In this document: one piece after another, positions 1-5,784 of the stretch
How the letters are laid out: each line of letters opens with the position of its first letter
How positions within the stretch are numbered: the stretch's first letter is position 1
NCBI GenBank assembly: GCA_003563865.1
Contig: PWTP01000094.1
Location: forward strand, 1-5,784
Length of the DNA: 5,784 nt
Direction: 5' to 3'
Origin: Dehalococcoidia bacterium
Lineage (GTDB): Bacteria; Chloroflexota; Dehalococcoidia; Dehalococcoidales; CSSed11-197
Notes under the pieces: model-generated
Seen by the model: only the letters and a program-made list of their open reading frames with translations
Database searches by the model: none
What the model was told of the DNA's origin: nothing
Position numbers and translations under genes: made by a program

Positions 1-936
1 AAGCCCGGCAGAAACTGCAATCGGATTACCTGAGAGCGTTCCAGCCTGGTAAACCGGCCCCGAAGGGGCAATCATCTGCATAATATCACGCCTGCCTCCG
101 TATGCACCGACAGGTAAGCCTCCCCCAATTATTTTGCCCAGGCAAGTGATATCGGGAATAACCCCCAGTAATTCTTGAGCGCCGCCATAGCTCAACCGAA
201 AACCTGTAATAACCTCATCGAAAATCAGCAAAGCCCCATTTCGAGATGTGATTTGCCGCAAGCCTTCAAGGAAGCCTGGAACCGGTTTAACCAGGCCCAT
301 GTTGGCTGCCACCGGCTCTATGATTATAGCTGCAATATCTGAAGGAAACCGCTCAAAGAGGTTATTGACTGCCTGAAGGTCGTTATAAGGGGCAATCAAA
401 GTATTCTCGGTATAACCCCGGGGAACTCCGGGTGAATCGGGCAGGCCGGCAGTAACAACACCGGAGCCGGCCTTTACCAGTAAACCATCCGAATGGCCAT
501 GATAGCATCCACTGAATTTAATGATCTTATCCCGCCGGGTAAAAGCTCTTGCAAGCCGCAGAGCAGACATAGTGGCTTCAGTGCCGGAATTTACCAAACG
601 CAACATGTCTATTGAGGGCACTGCCTTGGTAATAAGTTCAGTAAGCTCAAGCTCTTGTGGGCAGGGCGTGCCAAAACTCAAGCCGCTTTCTGCTGCCAGA
701 GATACTTTGGAAATAACTTCGGGATGAGCGTGCCCTAAAATAAGCGGCCCCCACGAGCAAACAAAGTCAATATATTTATTGTTATCAACATCGGTGATTT
801 TGCAGCCTTTACCATGTTTAAAAAAAACGGGAGTTCCCCCAACACTTTTAAATGCTCTTACCGGGCTGTTGACACCTCCCGGTATTAATTCTAACGACTG
901 CTTGAAAAGCCTGTTCGAAATTTGCCTGCCGGCCAT
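1..936 (-). CDS. hemL: Glutamate-1-semialdehyde 2,1-aminomutase (partial, C-terminus beyond the left edge)
   Basis: HemL is a cytoplasmic PLP enzyme that moves the amino group of glutamate-1-semialdehyde to give 5-aminolevulinate, the second step of the C5 route. I translated 312 codons by hand; the family is usually about 425-435 residues, so roughly the last quarter is missing. Visible hallmarks are [17 protein letters not shown] (18-34), the PLP-phosphate region NSGTEA (116-121), the CYHGHSD motif (144-150), FDEVITGFR (239-247) with Asp240 expected to pair with the pyridine nitrogen, and [16 protein letters not shown] (266-281) with Lys268 as the expected Schiff-base lysine. QAGTLSGNP follows at 297-305. 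The set separates HemL from other class-III aminotransferases. The ATG overlaps the hemB stop by one base (TAATG) and has a strong GGAGGT site, so translation is probably coupled to hemB. No frameshift or missing catalytic residue was seen. Confidence 0.96.
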   Translation of the reverse strand, partial: MAGRQISNRLFKQSLELIPGGVNSPVRAFKSVGGTPVFFKHGKGCKITDVDNNKYIDFVCSWGPLILGHAHPEVISKVSLAAESGLSFGTPCPQELELTELITKAVPSIDMLRLVNSGTEATMSALRLARAFTRRDKIIKFSGCYHGHSDGLLVKAGSGVVTAGLPDSPGVPRGYTENTLIAPYNDLQAVNNLFERFPSDIAAIIIEPVAANMGLVKPVPGFLEGLRQITSRNGALLIFDEVITGFRLSYGGAQELLGVIPDITCLGKIIGGGLPVGAYGGRRDIMQMIAPSGPVYQAGTLSGNPIAVSAGL

Positions 937-1922
937 TATATACCTCCGTTACTCTGCCAAGAAGCAAACTCTTTGGCGTGATAGGTTATTATTATGCCGG
1001 CGCCGGCACGCTTTATTGACATAAGTATTTCAGGGATGAGTTCCCTTTCATTAACAAGATTATTTTTAGCTGCCATTTTGACCATTGAATATTCTCCACT
1101 GACATTATAAGCGGCAATTGGCACATTAAATAAAGAACTGGCACGGTTTATGATATCAAGATATGCAAGTGCCGGCTTGACCATTACTATATCTGCACCT
1201 TCAATGATGTCCTGCTCTATTTCACGCAGGGCTTCGCGGGGGTTGGTGGGAGCCATTTGGTAGCTTGAGCGGTTTCCGAACGAAGGTGAAGATTTAACCG
1301 CATCTCTAAACGGCCCATAAAATGCTGAAGCAAACTTGGCTGAATATGCCATTATTGGCAAGCCCGGGAAACCGTTTTCATCCAGAGAGTGACGTATTGC
1401 TGCTACCCGGCCATCCATCATGTCTGAAGGGGCAACCATGTCTGCCCCGGCATTTGCATGTGATACAGCCATACGTGCAAGCAGCGGAAGAGTGGAGTCG
1501 TTATCGATTAAATTGTTCTTTATGACTCCACAATGACCATGAGTTGTATATTCACACAGACAAATATCGGTTATGACGGTTATATCAGGGCATGTTGCTT
1601 TTATTGCTTCTATCGCATGTTCGATCACACCGCTCCCGTCATAAGCTCCGGTTCCTGCTTCATCTTTGCTTACAGGAATACCAAAAAGCAAAACCGCTTT
1701 TATACCCAGTTTGTTCAATTCTTCTATTTCAACCGGCAACAAATCTGGTGTCGTGCAATAAATGCCGGGCATAGAATCAATTTCATAACGCAGGTTATTG
1801 CCTTCAGCCACAAACAAAGGGTAGATCAGGTTATCGACCGACAGACCGGTTTCACGGGTAAGCCTTCTCAAGCCGTCACTCGATCTTAAACGGCGTAATC
1901 TGATGTCGGGAAATTTTGCCAC
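936..1922 (-). CDS. hemB: Porphobilinogen synthase (5-aminolevulinate dehydratase)
   Basis: HemB condenses two 5-aminolevulinate molecules into porphobilinogen in the cytoplasm. With the GTG start chosen here it has 328 residues, normal for the family. Landmarks in this numbering are the metal site [14 protein letters not shown] with Cys121, Cys123 and Cys131 (the three-cysteine zinc type rather than the Asp-rich magnesium type), [14 protein letters not shown] (159-172), the first active-site lysine Lys196 in [15 protein letters not shown], the [12 protein letters not shown] substrate loop (220-231), and the Schiff-base lysine Lys249 in [11 protein letters not shown]. These match E. coli Lys195 and Lys247 closely. 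An in-frame TTG 42 bases upstream (1964) would add 14 residues, but it lies within hemD and has no clear ribosome site. GTG 1922 sits seven bases after AAAGGAGGT and one base after the cobA-hemD stop. The gene is complete with all catalytic residues present. Confidence 0.97.
   Translation of the reverse strand: MAKFPDIRLRRLRSSDGLRRLTRETGLSVDNLIYPLFVAEGNNLRYEIDSMPGIYCTTPDLLPVEIEELNKLGIKAVLLFGIPVSKDEAGTGAYDGSGVIEHAIEAIKATCPDITVITDICLCEYTTHGHCGVIKNNLIDNDSTLPLLARMAVSHANAGADMVAPSDMMDGRVAAIRHSLDENGFPGLPIMAYSAKFASAFYGPFRDAVKSSPSFGNRSSYQMAPTNPREALREIEQDIIEGADIVMVKPALAYLDIINRASSLFNVPIAAYNVSGEYSMVKMAAKNNLVNERELIPEILMSIKRAGAGIIITYHAKEFASWQSNGGI
942..947 (-). promoter_or_regulatory. Ribosome binding site of hemL
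   Basis: A GGAGGT match to the anti-Shine-Dalgarno lies five bases before the hemL ATG, inside the last codons of hemB. It fixes the hemL start and lets ribosomes finishing hemB re-initiate at the TAATG junction. Confidence 0.8.
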
Positions 1923-1923
1923 A

Positions 1924-3468
1924 CTAACAACCTCCTTTTTCGTAATAATCCTCCAATGCCTCAACCAGCCCGGGTATGGTGCTTTTCCGGGCTACCACCG
2001 AAATATTCAACCCTGAATCACGTGCTGTGTTTGCTGTTTTAGGCCCGATACAGGCGATATCCACACCTGAAAGGAGTTCAGGCGCTTCATCACCGAGGGC
2101 ACTTACAATGTTACTGACTGTTGAAGAACTGGCAAAAGTTGCTGCCTGAATAGCACCGGTTTTTAGCAGCAGCTTAATATTTTCAAGCCCTGACATATCG
2201 GGCAGAGTATCGTAAATGGGTATGTCGCAGACTATGCCGCCAAGCGATGCTATGCCTTCCGGTATTTCGCTGTCTGCCGCTCTTGCTCGGGGCAGCAGAA
2301 AGTGTTTTCCATCTATATCGTAATTGCCAAGGTGCTTGATAAAGGAACTGCCGGTATATTCAGGCGGCACATAATCTGCATTTAAACCATAGTTGTTCAG
2401 GGCTTCGGCTGTTGCCGGCCCTATGGCACCAATGGTCAGCCCTTTAAAAATTCTGGAATCGAGCCTGAGCTCTCCTAACCGGTTAAAGAAAATATCAACA
2501 CCGTTAACGCTGGTAAAAGTTATCCAGTGGTAGGTTTCAATGTTTTTAATGGCCTCATCCAGGCTGTGGGTATTATTGGTTGCCTTAATACAAATTGCCG
2601 GTTGTTCTACTGGAATAGCGCCTCTGGATGCCAAAAGCAAGCTCAACTGGCTTGCCTGTTGTCTGGAACGGGTCACCAGGATACGTTTGGAGAAAAGCGG
2701 CTGGCTATCAAACCATTTAAGCTTATCACGCATTTTCACAACCTGGCCTACTACTACTATCGCCGGTGGGCCCATGTTATTTTCCTTTACTATTTTGACA
2801 ATATTTTCAAGAGTTCCGGTTGCCACTTTCTGCTCAGGCCGGGTGCCTTCTTTAATAATGGCAACTGGAGTATCTGAAGAAAGCCCGTTAGTAATTAACT
2901 TGGATACTATTTGTTCAATATGTGCCATGGCCATAAGAAATACCAGTGTGTCTACTCCTGTGGCCAGATTACTCCAGTTTATGGAGGTAAATTCTTTTTC
3001 AGGATCTTCATGTCCGGTTATAACGGCAAATGATGAAGCCAGCCCGCGGTGGGTTACCGGAATGCCGGCATAGGCAGGTGCTGCTACAGCTGAAGTGATG
3101 CCTGGCACCACTTCAAATCGAATTCCCAGCGATGTTAGATGCTCTGCTTCTTCACCACCGCGTCCCAGCACAAATGAATCGCCGCCTTTCAGGCGCACCA
3201 CTTTTTTCCCTTTTTGAGCATATTCACCTAATATTTGATTAATTTCTGATTGTTTCAGGGTGTGTTTTTCCGGTGATTTACCGGCAAATATGAGTTTGGC
3301 TCCGGGTTGAATATATTTAAGAATATCCATGCTCAACAAACGGTCGTATATCACGACTTCGGCATCTCTTAAACATTGAACGGCCTTAACAGTAATTAAA
3401 CCGGGGTCCCCCGGTCCGGCTCCAACCAGGTACACCTTCCCGGTAGTTATATCCTTATTATCTTTCAC
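1924..3468 (-). CDS. cobA-hemD: Bifunctional uroporphyrinogen-III C-methyltransferase / uroporphyrinogen-III synthase (CobA-HemD fusion)
   Basis: The N-terminal half is an SAM-dependent methyltransferase that methylates uroporphyrinogen III at C2 and C7 to precorrin-2. The C-terminal half closes hydroxymethylbilane to uroporphyrinogen III. With the GTG start it has 514 residues. CobA covers about 9-250: KVYLVGAGPGDPGLIT (11-26), KGGDSFVLGRGGEEAEHL (94-111), VVPGITSAVAAPAYAGIPVTHR (from 120), the TGH motif (151-153) and KEGTRPEQKVATGTL (206-220). A short linker leads to HemD at about 260-510: RILVTRSRQQ, ITFTSVNGVDIFF, GAIGPATAEAL, VPPEYTGSSF, LLPRARAADSEIPEGIASLGG, ATFASSSTVSN and IGPKTANTARDSGL. 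HemD is weakly conserved in general, so its call rests on this pattern plus context. The longer reading (TTG 3537 or ATG 3534) would add 22-23 residues with no family counterpart and overlap hemC by up to 80 bases. GTG 3468 begins ten residues before GKVYLVGAG, follows an AAAAGGAG site and overlaps hemC by 11 bases. Ser98 replaces the usual proline of GGDP. Confidence 0.95.
   Translation of the reverse strand: MKDNKDITTGKVYLVGAGPGDPGLITVKAVQCLRDAEVVIYDRLLSMDILKYIQPGAKLIFAGKSPEKHTLKQSEINQILGEYAQKGKKVVRLKGGDSFVLGRGGEEAEHLTSLGIRFEVVPGITSAVAAPAYAGIPVTHRGLASSFAVITGHEDPEKEFTSINWSNLATGVDTLVFLMAMAHIEQIVSKLITNGLSSDTPVAIIKEGTRPEQKVATGTLENIVKIVKENNMGPPAIVVVGQVVKMRDKLKWFDSQPLFSKRILVTRSRQQASQLSLLLASRGAIPVEQPAICIKATNNTHSLDEAIKNIETYHWITFTSVNGVDIFFNRLGELRLDSRIFKGLTIGAIGPATAEALNNYGLNADYVPPEYTGSSFIKHLGNYDIDGKHFLLPRARAADSEIPEGIASLGGIVCDIPIYDTLPDMSGLENIKLLLKTGAIQAATFASSSTVSNIVSALGDEAPELLSGVDIACIGPKTANTARDSGLNISVVARKSTIPGLVEALEDYYEKGGC
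1930..1938 (-). promoter_or_regulatory. Ribosome binding site deciding the hemB GTG start
   Basis: AAAGGAGGT, an almost complete anti-Shine-Dalgarno match, is embedded in the last codons of the cobA-hemD gene. Seven bases separate it from GTG at 1922. It argues against the longer TTG-initiated reading. Confidence 0.85.
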
Positions 3469-4366
3469 AAAAATCAGGCTCTCCTTTTGTTTTGCAGTAT
3501 TTAGCCAGGTTAACAGCCGATTGTATGGCTTCATCAATTGGCGCTGTTACTGATTCAAATATAACCGGCTCCCGGTTGCTGCCGGCTACCATTGCGCTTA
3601 TGGTGATGTTATTTGAGCAGCACTTAGCTTTTATGGCCACAGGAGCATGGCAGCCTGCTCCTAAAACATGCAGAAATGCCCGTTCTGCCTTTGCTTCATG
3701 CCAGGTAGGCCCATCGTTTAACATCTGGAGCACATGATGCAATTTATTATCTTCATGGCGTATTTCAATACCGATTATTCCCTGGCAGCCGGCTGGTATA
3801 AAATGATCATCTGGCAAAAATTGAGTTATTATTTCTGCCATATTCATGCGGATTAGCCCGGCTGCAGCCATGATTATTGCATCATATTTTCCCTGTTCAA
3901 GCTTTCTTAAACGTGTATCCAGGTTGCCTCTTAGAGGAAGAATTGCTAAGTCTGGCCTCTTAAGTTTTACTTGGATTTGCCGGCGCAGGCTGCCAGTACC
4001 AACGCGCGAACCTTGCGGGAGGCTTTCAAGATTGCCTTTTCGTGAAATCAGTGCATCTCTGAAATCTTCCCGCTTCAGCACAGCTGAAAGCATCAGGCCG
4101 GGTGGCTGCTCAGAAGGCATATCTTTAAGGCTGTGTACGGCTAAATCTACCTCGCACATTTCAAGTGCTTTTTCCAGTTCTTTGACAAATATGCCAACAG
4201 TCGACATTTTGTCCAGCGGTGTTTCTTTATCTCTGTCCCCCGAGGTAGATATCTCCCTGATTTCAATCCGGGTTTCTGGCAAAATAGTTTTAAGCTTTCC
4301 GGCTACCGTCTCTGCCTGTACCAGTGCCAGCTTGCTTGCGCGTGAACCGATGACAAGGCGTTTCAT
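3458..4366 (-). CDS. hemC: Hydroxymethylbilane synthase (porphobilinogen deaminase)
   Basis: HemC polymerises four porphobilinogens into hydroxymethylbilane on a covalently bound dipyrromethane primer in the cytoplasm. It has 302 residues, usual for the family. The opening GSRASKLALVQAE (7-19) is characteristic. Next come TSGDRD (41-46), VHSLKDMP (77-84) with catalytic Asp82, GTGSLRRQ (123-130), LRGNLDTRLRKL (145-156), AAAGLIRM (167-174), the AERAFL helix (227-232), and GAGCHAPVA (236-244) with Cys239 expected to anchor the cofactor. The segment at 191-198 reads PAGCQGII where the family normally has P-A-x-G-Q-G, so Cys194 replaces a conserved glycine through a TGC codon. The ATG overlaps the hemA stop by one base (TAATG), and the product feeds the HemD domain encoded immediately downstream. 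The extreme C-terminus (Cys-Lys-rich, ending DFCER) shows no recognised motif. Confidence 0.97.
   Translation of the reverse strand: MKRLVIGSRASKLALVQAETVAGKLKTILPETRIEIREISTSGDRDKETPLDKMSTVGIFVKELEKALEMCEVDLAVHSLKDMPSEQPPGLMLSAVLKREDFRDALISRKGNLESLPQGSRVGTGSLRRQIQVKLKRPDLAILPLRGNLDTRLRKLEQGKYDAIIMAAAGLIRMNMAEIITQFLPDDHFIPAGCQGIIGIEIRHEDNKLHHVLQMLNDGPTWHEAKAERAFLHVLGAGCHAPVAIKAKCCSNNITISAMVAGSNREPVIFESVTAPIDEAIQSAVNLAKYCKTKGEPDFCER
3481..3488 (-). promoter_or_regulatory. Probable ribosome binding site of cobA-hemD
   Basis: AAAAGGAG lies in the 3' end of hemC, twelve bases before GTG 3468. The spacing is longer than the optimum, but this is the only good anti-Shine-Dalgarno match near the candidate starts. 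The upstream TTG/ATG pair at 3537/3534 has none. Confidence 0.6.
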
Positions 4367-5631
4367 TAAATGTGCTTTCCTTCGTTAATTTTAAAAAGCT
4401 TGGCTGCCACATCAGCGTACGCAGGATTGCATGAATTTTCTTTTAGAGAAAATATAGGTTCCTGCAAAATACGGTTAACGATTGCCTTGGTCATAGCATC
4501 AATTTTGTATACTTCTTCCTCTGAAAGATTGGTGTTAATATTTTTCAATGTTGCATCCAGCTGACAGGTTCTTATCTGTTCTGCTCTTAGAGTAAGTGAT
4601 CGAATTATCGGCCTTATATTCAAGGTTTCGTAAAACTCCTTAAAACGTTCGAGCTCCTCAGTGATAATTACCTGGGTCATATTTATTTCTGCACTGCGTT
4701 TCATCTGGTTTTGATCACATACTTTACCGATATCATCAATGTTAAAAAGGAAAATTCCTTTAATTTTACAAATTACCGGATCAACATTACGTGGTACACC
4801 TATATCAATTATAACAAGCGGTGCACTCGAACGTTCATCCATCAAAACTTGAAGTTGTTCAGGACGAAGCAGGTAATGAGGAGCTTCGGTACAGGTTATT
4901 ATACAATCGGCTTTTGCAACCTCCGCATCGAGAGTTTCATAGTTGACAGGCTTTACCCCGAGTTCCTTTGAGAGCTTGTTGATTGTTTCAGAATAACGCC
5001 CGGCGACGCTGATATGCCTGATGCCTTTGCCGGTTGCTACCCGGGCTACCAGCTTGCCCGCTTCTCCGCTACCTATGATAAGCATTCGAATGTTCTCAGG
5101 ACGGCCCATTTTTTGCAATGCTATTTCAACTGCTACCGAGCTAACTGATATTGAATTCCTGCTAATGGCTGTTTCCTCTCGAACCCGGCGTCCAATTTTT
5201 ATGGCAGCATTAAATAGTTTTCTCAGGCATATCCCGGTAGTTCCGGCCTTTTCAGCTGCTTTAAAAGCGTTTTTGACCTGCCCCAGTACTTCACATTCTC
5301 CGATAATCATAGATTCCAGTCCGGAAACAACATGGAAAAGATGGCTGGCAGCCTGGTAATTTTCTTTGAAGTAAAGGTAATTAATAATGGAGCAAGAGTC
5401 TGTTCCGAATAGTTTCACCAAATAATTATCAAAAGCCGCTTTGGCTTGCTCCCGATCTTGTGCACACAGATAAAACTCAGTGCGATTGCAGGTGGACAGG
5501 ATAACTCCCTGTACCGTTTGGTTACAAAGCTCGCCCAGGTGTCTTTCCAGTTCGCGCTGGCTGATAGCAACCCGTTCTCTTGTTTCAAGTGGAGCCGTGT
5601 TATGGTTTAACCCTATCAGATATATAATCAT
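4366..5631 (-). CDS. hemA: Glutamyl-tRNA reductase
   Basis: HemA reduces glutamyl-tRNA(Glu) with NADPH to glutamate-1-semialdehyde, the committed and usually regulated step of the C5 route. It has 421 residues, normal for the family. The N-terminal catalytic domain opens with GLNHNTAP (7-14) and carries STCNRTE (46-52) with the thioester-forming Cys48, then HLFHVVSGLESMIIGECEVL (97-116) with His97 at the conserved position, followed by GQVK. The linker contains ETAISRNSISVSSVAVEIA (153-171). The NADPH-binding domain has IIGSGEAGKLVA (185-196) and DIGVPRNVDP (276-285). The remainder, about 310-421, is the helical dimerisation domain. The ATG is the only plausible start: GLNHNTAP needs it and no upstream in-frame start was found. 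The preceding ribosome site is weak (GGGATGA about ten bases upstream, over the end of the previous gene), so expression may depend on upstream translation. Its stop is the TAA of a TAATG overlap with hemC. Confidence 0.97.
   Translation of the reverse strand: MIIYLIGLNHNTAPLETRERVAISQRELERHLGELCNQTVQGVILSTCNRTEFYLCAQDREQAKAAFDNYLVKLFGTDSCSIINYLYFKENYQAASHLFHVVSGLESMIIGECEVLGQVKNAFKAAEKAGTTGICLRKLFNAAIKIGRRVREETAISRNSISVSSVAVEIALQKMGRPENIRMLIIGSGEAGKLVARVATGKGIRHISVAGRYSETINKLSKELGVKPVNYETLDAEVAKADCIITCTEAPHYLLRPEQLQVLMDERSSAPLVIIDIGVPRNVDPVICKIKGIFLFNIDDIGKVCDQNQMKRSAEINMTQVIITEELERFKEFYETLNIRPIIRSLTLRAEQIRTCQLDATLKNINTNLSEEEVYKIDAMTKAIVNRILQEPIFSLKENSCNPAYADVAAKLFKINEGKHI
4375..4382 (-). 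promoter_or_regulatory. Ribosome binding site of hemC
   Basis: AAGGAAAG lies within the last codons of hemA, eight bases before the hemC ATG. It is a moderate purine-rich match and fits re-initiation at the TAATG junction. Confidence 0.65.
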
Positions 5632-5641
5632 AAAGAAAATT

Positions 5642-5784
5642 TCATCCCGGTTTATTTTGATGATCTTTGAGTTTTTTCATTACATAGGCTTCAGCATCCT
5701 GATCTAGCCCCTGGTTAACTAAATCAAGCAAAACTTCCATATTGATTGCTTCATTCCAGGCAGAGTACGGCAGGCCTTTCCCGC
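5642..5784 (-). CDS. C-terminal fragment of an unidentified protein upstream of hemA
   Basis: On the minus strand, 46 codons are open from the right edge to a TGA at 5644-5642; the other two minus-strand frames are stopped in this stretch. The fragment begins GKGLPYSAWNEAIN, continues with an amphipathic, acidic helix-like stretch (MEVLLDLVNQGLDQDAEAYV) and ends in a lysine-rich tail, MKKLKDHQNKPG. The stop lies ten bases before the hemA ATG, so this is probably the preceding operon member. I do not recognise the family. It does not look like the C-terminus of precorrin-2 dehydrogenase, the gene often found here. A PY followed by a helix and an acidic G-x-D stretch loosely recalls the tail of HD/HD-GYP phosphohydrolases, but that is a weak resemblance, not an assignment. 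Confidence 0.6.
   Translation of the reverse strand, partial: GKGLPYSAWNEAINMEVLLDLVNQGLDQDAEAYVMKKLKDHQNKPG

Noticed and set aside
995..1008. Perfect 14-base palindrome TGCCGGCGCCGGCA
   Set aside because: It encodes the Ala-Gly-Ala-Gly run near the HemB C-terminus, arises from repeated GCC/GGC codons, and has no following T-run to act as a terminator.
521..1024. Plus-strand frames at 521-727 and 779-1024
   Set aside because: They lie opposite hemL and the 3' end of hemB, are short, and have no family resemblance.
2540..3073. A 177-residue plus-strand reading frame opposite cobA-hemD
   Set aside because: It is a shadow of a well-supported gene; there is no motif, no good ribosome site, and it overlaps another plus-strand shadow frame (2527-2877).
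3846..4388. A 180-residue plus-strand reading frame opposite hemC and the hemA end
   Set aside because: It is antisense to hemC, whose protein is fully conserved. The plus-strand product is rich in Ser/Arg/Leu with no recognisable domain, typical of a shadow frame.
5632..5641. Possible promoter in the gap before hemA
   Set aside because: Only ten bases separate the upstream stop from the hemA ATG, and no convincing -35/-10 pair was seen; hemA is more likely read from an upstream promoter.

Overview
The window is a compact, fully co-oriented minus-strand operon for the common trunk of tetrapyrrole biosynthesis. In transcription order (right to left on the given strand) it holds: the last 46 codons of an unidentified upstream gene, hemA (glutamyl-tRNA reductase), hemC (hydroxymethylbilane synthase), a fused cobA-hemD (uroporphyrinogen-III C-methyltransferase plus uroporphyrinogen-III synthase), hemB (porphobilinogen synthase), and hemL (glutamate-1-semialdehyde aminomutase), which runs off the left edge at codon 312. 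There is essentially no non-coding DNA. The largest intergenic gap is 10 bases, and two junctions are TAATG stop/start overlaps.

Together the genes encode an unbroken route from glutamyl-tRNA(Glu) to precorrin-2. HemA makes glutamate-1-semialdehyde, HemL isomerises it to 5-aminolevulinate, HemB condenses two of these to porphobilinogen, HemC polymerises four to hydroxymethylbilane, HemD closes the ring to uroporphyrinogen III, and CobA methylates C2 and C7 to give precorrin-2. The CobA-HemD fusion points the product towards siroheme, cobalamin or other methylated tetrapyrroles, including heme by the siroheme route. No protoheme-specific gene (hemE, hemN, hemH) and no precorrin-2 dehydrogenase is visible here.

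The C5 route, the clustered gene order and the CobA-HemD fusion are typical of anaerobic, corrinoid-using bacteria such as Clostridia and anaerobic Chloroflexota (Dehalococcoidia-like lineages). I lean towards one of these, but the sequence alone does not settle it. Base composition looks moderate (mid-40s percent G+C by eye), with a marked excess of CCGG tetramers.

The region is ordinary core metabolism and I found no evidence of a new system. Points worth a second look are start-codon choice for cobA-hemD and hemB, two substitutions at normally conserved positions (HemC Cys194, CobA Ser98), the CCGG excess, and the unidentified gene just upstream of hemA. No rRNA, tRNA, CRISPR array, insertion sequence, riboswitch or factor-independent terminator was seen. 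The operon promoter and terminator lie outside the window.
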